The notes beneath the pieces were generated by a model. It was not told where the DNA came from. It saw only the letters and a list, made by a program, of their open reading frames with translations, and searched no databases. From NCBI RefSeq assembly GCF_005280195.1, contig NZ_SZPR01000009.1, forward strand, positions 1 through 64,000: DNA of 64,000 nucleotides, written 5' to 3'. Both the position numbers and the translations under genes were made by a program. Of the stretch, positions 8,067 through 16,429 are shown piece after piece (the first letter of the stretch is position 1; each line of letters starts with the position of its first letter). This stretch comes from Streptomyces galbus (GTDB lineage: Bacteria; Actinomycetota; Actinomycetes; Streptomycetales; Streptomycetaceae).

Positions 8067-8714
8067 TCAGGCCGGGGTGACCGGCAGCACGTCGGGCGAG
8101 AGGACCGCCGCCCGGGCCGTCGCCGCCGTCATGCGACGGCGGTGGTGGCGTCGGCACAGCACCTCGTAGCCCACGGTGGCGGACTGGTCGACGTCGCCGA
8201 CGACGACCTGTGCGCCCTCAACGACCATGACGCCGCCCACCGTACGGGCGTTGTGGGTGGCGCGGGCGCCGCACCAGCACAGCGCCTCGACCTGGAGGAC
8301 CTCCACCCGGTCGGCGAGTTCGACGAGGCGCTGCGAGCCGGGGAACAGCTTCGAACGGAAGTCCGTCGTGATGCCGAACGCGTACACGTCGATGCCCAGG
8401 TCGTCGACCACGCGTGCGAGCTGGTCGATCTGCTCCTCCGCCAGGAACTGCGCCTCGTCGGCGATCACGTAGTCCGCGCGGCCGCCCTGCGAGAGGTGCT
8501 CGACGAGGTACGCGTACAGGTCCCGTCCGTCCTCGACCTCGACCGCGTCGGTGACCAGGCCGAGCCGCGAGGACAGCTTGCCCTGGCCGGCGCGGTCGTC
8601 CCGGGTGAAGATCATGCCGACCAGGCCGCGCGAGGAGCGGTTGTGCTCTATCTGGAGCGCCAGGGTGGACTTCCCGCAGTCCATGGTTCCGGAGAAGAAC
8701 ACCAGCTCGGGCAT
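8067..8714 (-). CDS. tdk: Thymidine kinase, type II
   Basis: A 215-residue type II thymidine kinase that phosphorylates thymidine with ATP in the pyrimidine salvage pathway. The P-loop is GTMDCGKST (residues 9-17). The DEAQF motif carries the catalytic Glu, and the C-terminal zinc-binding lasso region is marked by CWCGARATHNARTV and the later C-R-R-H-H. The ATG at 8714 is preceded by AAAGGTG at about 10 bases. A second ATG at 8738 is in frame but lacks a ribosome site. It lies 69 bp downstream of the phosphatase-fold gene and on the same strand, so it may be the last gene of that operon. Confidence 0.93.
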   Translation of the reverse strand: MPELVFFSGTMDCGKSTLALQIEHNRSSRGLVGMIFTRDDRAGQGKLSSRLGLVTDAVEVEDGRDLYAYLVEHLSQGGRADYVIADEAQFLAEEQIDQLARVVDDLGIDVYAFGITTDFRSKLFPGSQRLVELADRVEVLQVEALCWCGARATHNARTVGGVMVVEGAQVVVGDVDQSATVGYEVLCRRHHRRRMTAATARAAVLSPDVLPVTPA

Positions 8715-8783
8715 GGGGAGTCGAACACCTTTCGGCATGGGGAGAGCAACGGGACGTGGGCGGGGGGCCGGGGGCGGAGGATG

Positions 8784-9977
8784 TCAGGTGCGCACTTCGA
8801 GCAGGGGGACGAACTGCTCGGCAGGGGTGAGCGAGCCGTGGTTGCCGACCATGGCGGACTCCTTCGGCTCGCGCTCCGAGGCGATCAGGAGCACGTCGTC
8901 GTGGGCGGCGGCGACCACGTCACCGATGCGCGCGTACACCCGTTCGTCGATGCGCGGCCCGAACCAGCCCGCCGCGATCGCCTCGTCCCGCGAGGCCACC
9001 CAGAACTGCTCCCCCAGCACCTCGCGCCAGCAGGTCAGGACGTCGTTCGCGGCGCCCGGCACCGCGTAGACGTGGCGGGCGCGGCCCTCGCCGCCCAGCA
9101 GGGCCACGCCGGCGCGCAGCTCCCAGTCCTCGTCGAAGTCGATGCGGTGTTCCTCGTCGAACGGGATGTCGACCATCCCGTGGTCGGCGGTGACGTACAG
9201 CGCGCTGCGCGGCGGGAGTTGCTCGGCGAGGCGCTGCGCCAGCCGGTCGACGTACATGAGCTGGCCGCGCCAGGTGTCGGAGGCGACGCCGTAGCGGTGG
9301 CCGGCGCCGTCGAGTTCGGCGTAGTACGTGTAGACCAGCGCGCGGTCGCCTGCGGCGAGCTGCTCGGCGGCGAAGTCGACGCGCTCCTCGCCGGTGAGGC
9401 GCCCGTGGAAGGTGCCGCCGCTGAGCGCGACCTTGGTCAGCGGGGTGTTCTGGAAGGTGGGCGAGGAGACCTGGGCGGCGTGCACGCCCGCGTCGTGGGC
9501 CAGCTGGAAGACCGTCGGGTACGGCTGCCAGGCGCCCGGCGGGCTCCACGGCTGCCAGCGGAGCTGGTTCATCAGCTCGCCGGTCTCCGGGTTGCGCACG
9601 GTGTAGCCGGGCAGGCCGTGGGCGCCGGGGGGCAGGCCGGTGCCGACGGAGGCGAGGGAGGTCGCGGTGGTCGCCGGGTAGCCCGCGGTGATCGGACGGC
9701 CGGTGCCGCCGCGGGAGGCGGGCAGCAGCGAGGTGAGGAACGGCGCCTCGTCGGGGTGGGCCCTGAGCTGCTCCCAGCCGAGGCCGTCGACCAGGAAGAC
9801 GCAGTTGCGGTCCGCCGGGGCCAGTTCCTCGATGGTGGCCGTCAGGCCGGGCACGCCCGCGCCCGCGGCGAGCGTGGGCAGCAGGTCGGCGAGGGAGCCG
9901 CTGCCGTACTGCGGGGCGGGAGCGGAGCCGACGGCGAGCGGCTCGGCGTGCTGGTCCCAGGGCGCGGACTGGGCCAT
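8784..9977 (-). CDS. Alkaline-phosphatase-fold phosphodiesterase/nucleotide pyrophosphatase family enzyme
   Basis: The 397-residue protein has the alkaline phosphatase superfamily layout. An FLVDGLGW strand supplies a first metal-binding Asp, followed by a T-A-G-Y-P-A-T-T-A-T-S motif whose Thr is the likely nucleophile. Later come a TADHGMVDIPF metal-binding segment and a terminal GNHGSLTPAE segment. Members cleave phosphodiester or phosphonate bonds, and the physiological substrate is unknown. No signal peptide is seen, so it is probably cytoplasmic. Its ATG overlaps the stop of the DUF5998 gene by one base (TGATG), so the two are translationally coupled. Confidence 0.85.
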   Translation of the reverse strand: MAQSAPWDQHAEPLAVGSAPAPQYGSGSLADLLPTLAAGAGVPGLTATIEELAPADRNCVFLVDGLGWEQLRAHPDEAPFLTSLLPASRGGTGRPITAGYPATTATSLASVGTGLPPGAHGLPGYTVRNPETGELMNQLRWQPWSPPGAWQPYPTVFQLAHDAGVHAAQVSSPTFQNTPLTKVALSGGTFHGRLTGEERVDFAAEQLAAGDRALVYTYYAELDGAGHRYGVASDTWRGQLMYVDRLAQRLAEQLPPRSALYVTADHGMVDIPFDEEHRIDFDEDWELRAGVALLGGEGRARHVYAVPGAANDVLTCWREVLGEQFWVASRDEAIAAGWFGPRIDERVYARIGDVVAAAHDDVLLIASEREPKESAMVGNHGSLTPAEQFVPLLEVRT

Positions 9978-10564
9978 CAGCGGGTGAGGTCCGCGGTCGC
10001 CTCGGAGAGCGACTGCGCGAAGGCGAGCGCCTGGCGCACCGTCTCGGGTCCGTCGCCCGCCTCGCTCACCCGCAGGCTGAGGTCGTCGGCCGTCGAGTTG
10101 CCCGTGTAGCCGTGGTCGGCGTCGCAGTTGGGGTCGCCGCAGGCGGCCGGCTCCAGGTCGATGCGGGAGACGGCGCCCCAGCCGATGGTCAGCACGACCT
10201 CGCGCGGGAGGGTGCCCGGCGTGTACGACTCGGGGTTGGCGACCACGCGGCTGACCACCACCGAGGAGATCCGGCCGATCTTCACCGACTCCGTGGAGGT
10301 CGTGGCGTACGGCGTCGGGGAGGTGTCGTCGGCGGCCTGCTCGTCGGTGTGGCTGACGATGAAGCGGTGGGCGGTGAGGACCAGCACGGTCACGTGGCGG
10401 CGCACCTCGTTCTGGTCGAACGTGGTCTCCTGGTGGACCAGGTACGACCGGATGGGCTCGCCGCCCACGGCGGCCTCCACCGCCTCGGCCACGAGGGCCG
10501 GGTAGTAGCCGCTGCGCTCGATCGCCGCTCGCAGCCCCTGGGTCGTCGTACTGGTCTTGGCCAT
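9977..10564 (-). CDS. DUF5998 family protein
   Basis: A 195-residue conserved actinobacterial protein without assigned function, which I recognise as DUF5998 from MAKTSTTTQGLRAAIERSGYYP-type starts. A central beta-rich region with VLVLTAHRFIVSHTDE resembles a PH-like or small-ligand domain. A Cys pair in C-G-D-P-N-C-D-A-D-H-G (about residues 144-154) could bind metal. I start at the ATG at 10564, which has GGAGGG just upstream. Another ATG at 10573 is in frame. It is the first gene of a probable three-gene unit with the phosphatase-fold enzyme and thymidine kinase. Confidence 0.8.
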   Translation of the reverse strand: MAKTSTTTQGLRAAIERSGYYPALVAEAVEAAVGGEPIRSYLVHQETTFDQNEVRRHVTVLVLTAHRFIVSHTDEQAADDTSPTPYATTSTESVKIGRISSVVVSRVVANPESYTPGTLPREVVLTIGWGAVSRIDLEPAACGDPNCDADHGYTGNSTADDLSLRVSEAGDGPETVRQALAFAQSLSEATADLTR

Positions 10565-10631
10565 GCCCTCCATCCTACGGGGACCCACTGACTGCGAGGC
10601 ACCGCTCACGCGTCGTCCCGGGCACGCCGTC

Positions 10632-13610
10632 TCAGTAGACGGGGAGTGTCCTCGGGCCCAGGTCGTCGCGGGCGGGCGGCGGGGCCAGGCGGACGGACGC
10701 GTCGAGCACGCTCAGCCCGTGCGGGGCGACGACGACGGGCTCCAGGGTGACCGCGACGACCTCCGGGTGGTCGTCGACCAGCCGGGACAGCCGCAGCAGC
10801 AGCTCCTCCAGGGCCGGGGTGTCCACGGGCGTGGAACCGCGCCAGCCGAACAGCAGCGGTGCCGTGCGGATGGACCGCACCAGCGAGGTGGCATCGCGGT
10901 CGGTGACCGGCACCAGGCGGTGCGCCATGTCGTCGAGAAGCTGGGAGGCGGCCCCGGCGAGGCCGAAGGACAGCACCGCTCCGGCCGCCGGGTCGATCAC
11001 GGCCCGCACGACCGTGTCGACACCGCGCGGCGCCATGCCCTGCACGACCGGCCGCAGCTCCTCGGGCTTGCCGAACAGCTCGGTCAACTCGGCGTACGCG
11101 CGGCGCAGTTGCTCCTCGTCCGCGAGGTCGAGCCGGACACCGCCGAGGTCGGCGCGGTGGCGCAGGTGCGGGGCGGTGGCCTTGAGGGCGACGGGGTAGC
11201 CCAGGTCGCGGGCGGCGCGCGCGGCGTCGTCGGGGGTGGGCGCGGGCAGCGCGCGGCGGACCCGGATGCCGTAGCGGCCGAGGAGTTCGCAGGCGTCCTC
11301 GGGGCCGAGGGTGAGGCCCTGGCCGCGGGCGAGCAGGCCGTCGATCAAGCGGGCGGCGCCCTTCTCGTCGATGTCCTCGTACTCGGGGACCCGGCCGGGG
11401 TCGGCGGCGTCGCGGCGCCATTGCGCGTAGCGGACGGCCTCGGCGAGGGCGCGCACCGCGCGCTCGGCGGCGGGGTAGGCGGGGATGAGGCGGGAGTCCT
11501 CGGGCGCGGGCGCCTGGGCGGCGGGGGGCGGCGTGTCCGTCGGGCCGGTGGCGGTCCGGCCGGTCGAGGGGGCGGCGGCTGCGGTCGGCTGCCCGGGGAC
11601 CGGTTCCGCGGCTCCTGGTCCGGAGGTCGTCGGTCCGGTGGTCGGGGCGGTGGCCGGTCCGGGGGCCGGCTCCACGGCCGGCTCGGCGGTCGTGCCGGGC
11701 ACGCGCGTGGTGCCGCGTGCGGGGGGCGCGGAGCCGGTGGCCTGGGGGGCGGTGCTGGTCGCCGCGGACAGCGCCTCGGCCAGGCCGCCCAGCTCGACGT
11801 GGACCACGAGCACCGGTTTGGTGGGGACCGCGGCCGCGGCCGACCGCAGCGCCTCGGCCAGCTCGGCGTCGCCGGGTGAGGACTCGCCGATGGCCGGGAT
11901 CGCCGTCACCGCCACCGCGTCGCAGGTGTCGTCGGCCAGGGCGCGCGCGAGGGCCGCGTGGAAGTCGGCGGCGGACGCCTGGGTGGTGAGGTCGCGCGGG
12001 GGCTGGGGGCGCAGCCCGGCGGACAGGCAGGCGTCGTAGGTGAGGACGCCGAGGGACTCGGAGTTGCCGAGGATGGCCACCTTGGGCCCGCGCGGCAGCG
12101 GCTGGCGGGCGAGCAGGAGGCCGGTGTCGACGAGCTCGGTGATGGTGTCGACGCGGATGACGCCGGCCTGCCGCAGCAGCGCGGAGACGGTGGTGTGGGG
12201 CAGCCGGGTGGCGCGCACGGCGTGGCCCTGCGGGGCGGATCCGGCGCCCTGCACGACGACCAGCGGCTTGGCGGCCGCGGTGCGCCGCGAGAGCCGGGTG
12301 AACTTGCGGGGGTTGCCGATGGACTCCAGGTACATCAGGACGACGTCGGTGTCCGGGTCGTCGTACCAGTACTGCAGGACGTCGTTGCCGGAGACGTCCG
12401 CGCGGTTGCCGGCGGAGACGAACGTCGACACGCCGGTCACGCCGGTGACGCCGCCGCCGCGCCGGTGCAGCCGGGACAGCAGGGCGGTGCCGATCGCGCC
12501 GGACTGGGTGAACAGGCCGATCCGGCCGGGCCGGGGCAGTTCGGGCGCGAGGGAGGCGTTGAGGAGCACCTCGGGTGAGGTGTTGATGACGCCGAAGGAG
12601 TTGGGGCCGATGATCCGCATGCCGTACGCGCGTGCCTGGCGGACGAGCGCGCGCTGGCGTTCGCGTCCCTCGGGGCCGCTCTCGGCGTACCCGGCGGAGA
12701 CCACGACGAGTCCCTGCACGCCGTGGGCGCCGCACTCGGTGACGGCCTCGGGCACGTGCTCGGCGGGGACGGCGACGACGGCGACGTCGACGGGGCCGTC
12801 GATGTCGCGCACGGAGCGGTGGGCGGGCACGCCGTCCAGTTCCCGGAGGTCGTCGGGGAACGCCTTGTTCACCGCGTACAGGCGCCCGGTGAAACCGGCC
12901 TCGTGGAGGTTGCGCAGCAGGCCGCGGCCGACGCCGCCGGGGGTGCGGCCGGTGCCGATGACGGCGACCGAGCCGGGCGCCAGCAGACGGCGTACCGAGC
13001 GGGCCTCGGCGCGCTGTTCCCGCGCGCGCTGCACGGCGAGGGAGCGCTCGGTGGGCTCGAGGCCGAACTCCAGGCGGACGACGCCGTCCTCGAAGCTGCG
13101 CTTCTGGGTGTAGCCGGCGTCCGTGAACACCTTGATCATCTTGGTGTTCGCGGGCAGCACCTCGGCGGCGAAGCGGCGGATGCCGCGCTCCCGGGCGACG
13201 GCGGCGATGTGTTCCAGCAGGGCGGAGGCGACGCCCCGGCCCTGGTGGGCGTCCTGCACGAGGAACGCGACCTCGGCCTCGTCGGCGGGCGCGGAGGCGG
13301 CCATGCCGTCGGCGCCGATCCGGTCATAGCGTACGGTGGCGATGAACTCACCGCCGACCGTGGCGGCGAGTCCCACCCGGTCCACGAAGTCGTGGTGCGT
13401 GAAGCGGTGGACGTCCTTGGCGGACAGGCGCGGGTAGGGCGCGAAGAAGCGGTAGTACTTCGACTCGTCCGACACCTGCTCGTAGAAGCTGACCAGGCGC
13501 TCGGCGTCGTCGACGGTGATCGGGCGGATGCGCGCGGTACCGCCGTCGCGCAGCACCACGTCGGCTTCCCAGTGGGCGGGGTACTCCGGCCGGTCCGAGG
13601 CGCTCTGCAT
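10632..13610 (-). CDS. GNAT acetyltransferase fused to NDP-forming acyl-CoA synthetase (Pat-like protein)
   Basis: The 992-residue protein has three parts. A GNAT domain (about residues 14-175, with the acetyl-CoA loop QDAHQGRGVA) comes first. CoA-binding and ligase domains of NDP-forming acyl-CoA synthetase follow (about 200-610), then an ATP-grasp domain (about 704-992). Homologues are protein lysine acetyltransferases; S. lividans PatA, of this architecture, acetylates an acetoacetyl-CoA synthetase. About 90 residues of almost pure A/P/T/G (roughly 615-703) separate the ligase and ATP-grasp modules, an unusual linker. A His in LPHTTV sits where active synthetases have the phospho-His, so ligase activity should not be excluded. 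I start at MQSASDRPEYP (ATG 13610), although its ribosome site is weak. It is divergent from ptsH. Confidence 0.88.
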   Translation of the reverse strand: MQSASDRPEYPAHWEADVVLRDGGTARIRPITVDDAERLVSFYEQVSDESKYYRFFAPYPRLSAKDVHRFTHHDFVDRVGLAATVGGEFIATVRYDRIGADGMAASAPADEAEVAFLVQDAHQGRGVASALLEHIAAVARERGIRRFAAEVLPANTKMIKVFTDAGYTQKRSFEDGVVRLEFGLEPTERSLAVQRAREQRAEARSVRRLLAPGSVAVIGTGRTPGGVGRGLLRNLHEAGFTGRLYAVNKAFPDDLRELDGVPAHRSVRDIDGPVDVAVVAVPAEHVPEAVTECGAHGVQGLVVVSAGYAESGPEGRERQRALVRQARAYGMRIIGPNSFGVINTSPEVLLNASLAPELPRPGRIGLFTQSGAIGTALLSRLHRRGGGVTGVTGVSTFVSAGNRADVSGNDVLQYWYDDPDTDVVLMYLESIGNPRKFTRLSRRTAAAKPLVVVQGAGSAPQGHAVRATRLPHTTVSALLRQAGVIRVDTITELVDTGLLLARQPLPRGPKVAILGNSESLGVLTYDACLSAGLRPQPPRDLTTQASAADFHAALARALADDTCDAVAVTAIPAIGESSPGDAELAEALRSAAAAVPTKPVLVVHVELGGLAEALSAATSTAPQATGSAPPARGTTRVPGTTAEPAVEPAPGPATAPTTGPTTSGPGAAEPVPGQPTAAAAPSTGRTATGPTDTPPPAAQAPAPEDSRLIPAYPAAERAVRALAEAVRYAQWRRDAADPGRVPEYEDIDEKGAARLIDGLLARGQGLTLGPEDACELLGRYGIRVRRALPAPTPDDAARAARDLGYPVALKATAPHLRHRADLGGVRLDLADEEQLRRAYAELTELFGKPEELRPVVQGMAPRGVDTVVRAVIDPAAGAVLSFGLAGAASQLLDDMAHRLVPVTDRDATSLVRSIRTAPLLFGWRGSTPVDTPALEELLLRLSRLVDDHPEVVAVTLEPVVVAPHGLSVLDASVRLAPPPARDDLGPRTLPVY

Positions 13611-13747
13611 GGGGCCCAGCGTACGGCTCGCGTCCGACAACGGCGCGAGGCAGTCTGTGGAGGACGCAGGTCGGGTCGAGGCCGCGGCCCGGCGCCCGCT
13701 CCGCAGGGGTCGCAGGACCCCTGAGGGCACGCGTCACGATGTGGAAC

Positions 13748-13763
13748 ACTGGTCTAGACAACC
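13748..13763. promoter_or_regulatory. DasR operator (dre site) upstream of ptsH
   Basis: The 16-mer ACTGGTCTAGACAACC is a near match to the DasR consensus A(G/C)TGGTCTAGACCA(G/C)T, with the TGGTCTAGAC core intact. DasR is known to control ptsH and the N-acetylglucosamine PTS in streptomycetes. The site is 26 bp before the ptsH start codon, consistent with promoter-overlapping repression. Confidence 0.8.
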
Positions 13764-13788
13764 CTGAGACACTGAAGGGCAGCATCAC

Positions 13789-14070
13789 ATGGCTGAGCGC
13801 CGCGTCAACGTCGGCTGGGCCGAGGGCCTCCACGCCCGCCCCGCTTCCATCTTCGTCCGGGCCGCCACGGCCACAGGCGTCCCCGTGACGATCGCCAAGG
13901 CCGACGGCAACCCCGTCAACGCGGCCTCCATGCTGGCCGTGCTGGGCCTGGGCGCCCAGGGCGGCGAGGAGATCGTGCTCGCCTCCGACGCCGAGGGCGC
14001 GGACGCCGCCCTCGACCGGCTGGCGAAGCTGGTCGCCGAGGGGCTCGAGGAGCTTCCCGAGACCGTCTGA
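13789..14070 (+). CDS. ptsH: Phosphocarrier protein HPr of the PTS
   Basis: A 93-residue HPr. The motif GLHARPAS holds the phospho-accepting His15, and Ser47 in NAASML corresponds to the regulatory Ser46 position of Gram-positive HPr. HPr passes phosphate from enzyme I to the sugar-specific EIIA proteins, in Streptomyces mainly those for N-acetylglucosamine and fructose. The ATG at 13789 follows GAAGGG. The gene has its own DasR operator and a strong terminator (14120-14150), so it is probably monocistronic. Confidence 0.96.
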   Translation: MAERRVNVGWAEGLHARPASIFVRAATATGVPVTIAKADGNPVNAASMLAVLGLGAQGGEEIVLASDAEGADAALDRLAKLVAEGLEELPETV

Positions 14071-14080
14071 GCAGCGGGCC

Positions 14081-14101
14081 GTCTCTCCTGCGCGGGGAGA
14101 C
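14081..14101 (+). terminator. Small imperfect hairpin just after ptsH
   Basis: GTCTCTCC and GGGGAGAC pair, with one wobble, around a 5-base loop, 11 bp after the stop codon. It could act with the stronger stem at 14120. Confidence 0.4.
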
Positions 14102-14119
14102 GCCCACCGCTGTGCGCCG

Positions 14120-14150
14120 AGCCGCGCCGCCCGCACCGGGCGGCGCGGCT
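14120..14150. terminator. Strong 14-bp hairpin terminator between ptsH and the GntR gene
   Basis: A perfect 14-bp GC stem (14120-14133 with 14137-14150) with a CAC loop lies between two convergent genes. The remaining 190 bp to the GntR stop codon shows no gene. Confidence 0.8.
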
Positions 14151-14342
14151 CCGTCGTTCGCCCGCCGCCTTCCGGGCGGTTTCCGCACCGTGGCGCGGGG
14201 CCCGGAGAAAAGACGCAGGCGCAACCGGAATCTGTTCGCGGGCACACCGAACGAGCGCCGTCGCGAATTCACGGCGGACGCACAAAAAGACAGCCCGAAT
14301 ACCCGGCCGTCGAATAACTTCCCTTTGTATACGGCGCTCGTG

Positions 14343-15038
14343 TTAATGCCGCGGGCCCGACATGTTTACGGGATGTTGCGAAGTCCTCACACGGTCCTGG
14401 CGGTCGCCGCCGCCGGAAAAGCGCAGCCGGTGCGCGCCCGTGGAGCGCTCGGTGTGCAGCGCCGTGACCGCCCGCGCGCGCTCGCCGTCGCCGCGCGCCA
14501 CCGCGTCGACGATCGCGCCGTGCTCCGCCCAGGTGTCCGCCGGGTTCGCGGGGGCCTCCACGGCGTACATCCAGGCGATCTTGTGGCGCAGCTGGGTGAG
14601 GGTGGACGTCAGGGCGTGGCTGCCGGAGGCCTGGGCGAGCGTCTCGTGGAACCAGCCGCCCAGGGACCGCAGGTCGTCGCTGCTGCCCCGCCGGGCCCGC
14701 TCCTGGCCGAGCCGCACGAGGCCGCGCAGCACCTTCAGGTGCGCCTCGGTGCGCCGCTGGGCGGCCCGGGACGCGCCGAGCGGCTCGAGGAGCAGGCGCA
14801 TCTCCAGCAGGTCGGCGGCCTCCTGCTCGGTCGGCTCGGCGACGCACGCGCCCGCGTGGCGCCGGGTGACGACGAAGCCCTCGGCCTCCAGGGTGCGCAG
14901 GGCCTCGCGCACGGGAACGCGCGAGACGCCATAGCGGCGGGCGAGGAGTTCCTCGGTCAGCCGGCTTCCGCGCTCGTAGACACCCGCGACGATGTCGTCA
15001 CGGATGGCCGTGCACACCGAGTGCGCGGGAATACGCAT
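14343..15038 (-). CDS. GntR-family regulator, FadR (FCD) subfamily
   Basis: A 231-residue regulator with an N-terminal winged helix-turn-helix (about residues 5-70; ELLARRYGVSRVPVREALRTLEAEGFV) and a C-terminal all-helical FCD ligand domain. FCD regulators usually sense carboxylic acids through a metal held by Asp/His residues. Here the E-M-R-L-L-L-E-P, G-W-F-H-E-T and E-H-G-A-I segments are visible. The ATG at 15038 has GGAGG 7 bases upstream, better than the ATG at 15053. No metabolic partner gene sits next to it, so its target cannot be guessed. It may be a neighbour of ptsH only by chance. Confidence 0.87.
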   Translation of the reverse strand: MRIPAHSVCTAIRDDIVAGVYERGSRLTEELLARRYGVSRVPVREALRTLEAEGFVVTRRHAGACVAEPTEQEAADLLEMRLLLEPLGASRAAQRRTEAHLKVLRGLVRLGQERARRGSSDDLRSLGGWFHETLAQASGSHALTSTLTQLRHKIAWMYAVEAPANPADTWAEHGAIVDAVARGDGERARAVTALHTERSTGAHRLRFSGGGDRQDRVRTSQHPVNMSGPRH

Positions 15039-15178
15039 GGCCGACCTCCGCATTAATCCCCGTGAAACGTCGACGATTGACGTGTGCTCAGCGACTCTAA
15101 TGCAAACGGCCGGAATTTCCGACGCCGGCCCGGAATCCAGGGATATTTTTTGGACAGCGGGGCGGGAGAAACGCGAAA

Positions 15179-15201
15179 GCCCCGGCTCGGGGAGCCGGGG
15201 C
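15179..15201. terminator. Hairpin terminator after the M23 peptidase gene
   Basis: A perfect 9-bp stem (15179-15187 with 15193-15201) lies 25 bp beyond the stop codon of the minus-strand peptidase gene. The rest of the 187-bp gap holds the GntR promoter. Confidence 0.7.
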
Positions 15202-15225
15202 CGCGAGGTCTGGTGCCGGGTGGCG

Positions 15226-15978
15226 TCAGACGTCCACGCCGTGCTTGCGCAGGTAGGCGATCGGGTCGATGTCCGAGCCGTACTCGGCGGTCGTGCGCGC
15301 CTCGAAGTGCAGGTGCGGGCCGGTCGCGTTGCCGGTCGCGCCCGAGAGGCCGATCTGCTGGCCGGGGACGACCGTCTGGCCGACCGAGACGGCCAGGGAC
15401 GACAGGTGCCCGTACTGGGTGTAGACGCCGTCGCTCATGCGGATCACGACCTGGTTGCCGTACGCGCCGCCCCAGCCGGCCTCGACGACCGTGCCGTGGC
15501 CGACCGCGTGCACCTCGGTGCCGGTCGCGGCGTGGAAGTCGATGCCGGTGTGGCTGCCGGAGGACCACAGGGAGCCGCCGGTGCGGTATCCGGTGGACAC
15601 GTAGGAGTGCGCGATCGGCGTCACGAACGTGTTGAGCCGCTTGCGCTCGGCCTCGCGGGCGGCGCGGGCCCGGGCCTCGCGCTCCTGCTTCGCCTTCTCC
15701 ACCGCCCTCTTGCGCGCGGCCTCCGCGGCGGCCTTCTCCTCGGCCGCCTGCTTCTGCGCGACGGCCTGGTCGTCGATCTGCTGGGCGACCGAGTCGTTCA
15801 CGGTGAGGACGGGGATGAGCCCGGTCTGCTCGACGGTGGGCTCGGCGGCCAGGGCCGGGGAGGCCACGGTGGCCAGGACGCCGGTGGTGGTGAGCGCCGC
15901 GACGCCCGCCGCGCGGGCGGTGGTGCGCTGGAGGCGGCCGGGACGACGGTGCTTACCCGTGGCGCAGCTGAACGCCAT
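15226..15978 (-). CDS. Secreted M23 (LytM-type) peptidoglycan endopeptidase
   Basis: This 250-residue protein has a twin-basic start, a hydrophobic signal segment (about residues 22-44) ending in an A-L-A-A type cleavage site, and a charged coiled-coil stretch of K/R/A/E (about 65-112). A C-terminal M23 domain contains the zinc ligands His143 and Asp147 (SHTGIDFH) and the HLHFE motif (His222, His224). Such enzymes cut peptide crosslinks of the cell wall during growth, germination or spore formation. The gene is preceded by a cyclic-di-AMP riboswitch on a long leader, so wall cleavage is tied to that second messenger. It ends at a hairpin. Confidence 0.92.
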   Translation of the reverse strand: MAFSCATGKHRRPGRLQRTTARAAGVAALTTTGVLATVASPALAAEPTVEQTGLIPVLTVNDSVAQQIDDQAVAQKQAAEEKAAAEAARKRAVEKAKQEREARARAAREAERKRLNTFVTPIAHSYVSTGYRTGGSLWSSGSHTGIDFHAATGTEVHAVGHGTVVEAGWGGAYGNQVVIRMSDGVYTQYGHLSSLAVSVGQTVVPGQQIGLSGATGNATGPHLHFEARTTAEYGSDIDPIAYLRKHGVDV

Positions 15979-15990
15979 GTAGTGGTGCGG

Positions 15991-16131
15991 TCCTTTCCTT
16001 CCCTCTCGCCTACCGGGTTAGCTGACGGGTTCGGAGCAGGAAGGTCTCCTACGGGCCCCCTCGCGACACGCGCGGGCGCCCGATTCACCCCAGGGACTGC
16101 GATGGGTCCCCGGCTCCCCTGGCTCGCGCCG
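15991..16131 (-). ncRNA. Cyclic-di-AMP riboswitch (ydaO type) in the leader of the M23 peptidase gene
   Basis: Read on the minus strand, the leader shows the conserved blocks of actinobacterial ydaO riboswitches in order. These are a GGGGAGCCGGGGACC stem region, then GGGGTGAATC, a GTAGGAGACCTTCC segment, CCGAACCCGTCAGCTAACC, GGTAGGCG and finally GGAAGGAAAGGA. In streptomycetes this class sits ahead of wall hydrolase genes such as rpfA and NlpC/M23 peptidases, and turns expression off when cyclic-di-AMP is high. Boundaries are approximate (within about 10 bases). Confidence 0.9.
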
Positions 16132-16199
16132 TACGGGGACTCGGCGATGACTGTCCGGTGCCGCGGATGCGGCGCACTGCCTGACGGACAGCCCGGACG

Positions 16200-16229
16200 A
16201 ACCTAGAGGGGTCCGCCTCCGATTCCCAA
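16200..16229 (-). promoter_or_regulatory. Likely promoter of the riboswitch-M23 transcript
   Basis: On the minus strand, TTGGGA (16229-16224) and TAGGTT (16205-16200) are spaced by 18 bp, a good match to HrdB-type vegetative promoters. Transcription would start about 65 bases before the riboswitch core. Confidence 0.5.
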
Positions 16230-16294
16230 ACGGAAACGGGCTCTTGTTACGCATCCCACAGGGCAGACGGGCAACCACTCGCCCAATTCGGACA

Positions 16295-16337
16295 CACAGG
16301 GGCCCTGGTGACGCTTCCGTCGCCCAGGGCCCCTGTG
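16295..16337. terminator. Terminator of the M16 protease operon
   Basis: A perfect 14-bp inverted repeat (16295-16308 with 16324-16337) with a 15-base loop lies 93 bp after the stop of the M16 operon and before the promoter of the next minus-strand gene. It insulates the two units. Confidence 0.7.
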
Positions 16338-16429
16338 CCGTACGCGGTGTTGACGCGCCGTACGCGCGCGTACGGCGTCGTCGGGCTCGGCGCGCGCCCG
16401 GTCCGCCCGGCCGGCTCGGCTTGCCGGGC

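Noticed and set aside
8142..10109. 655-codon plus-strand frame opposite the thymidine kinase and phosphatase genes
   Set aside because: It lies antisense to well-supported genes, with V/G/A/R-rich composition typical of antisense frames in Streptomyces.
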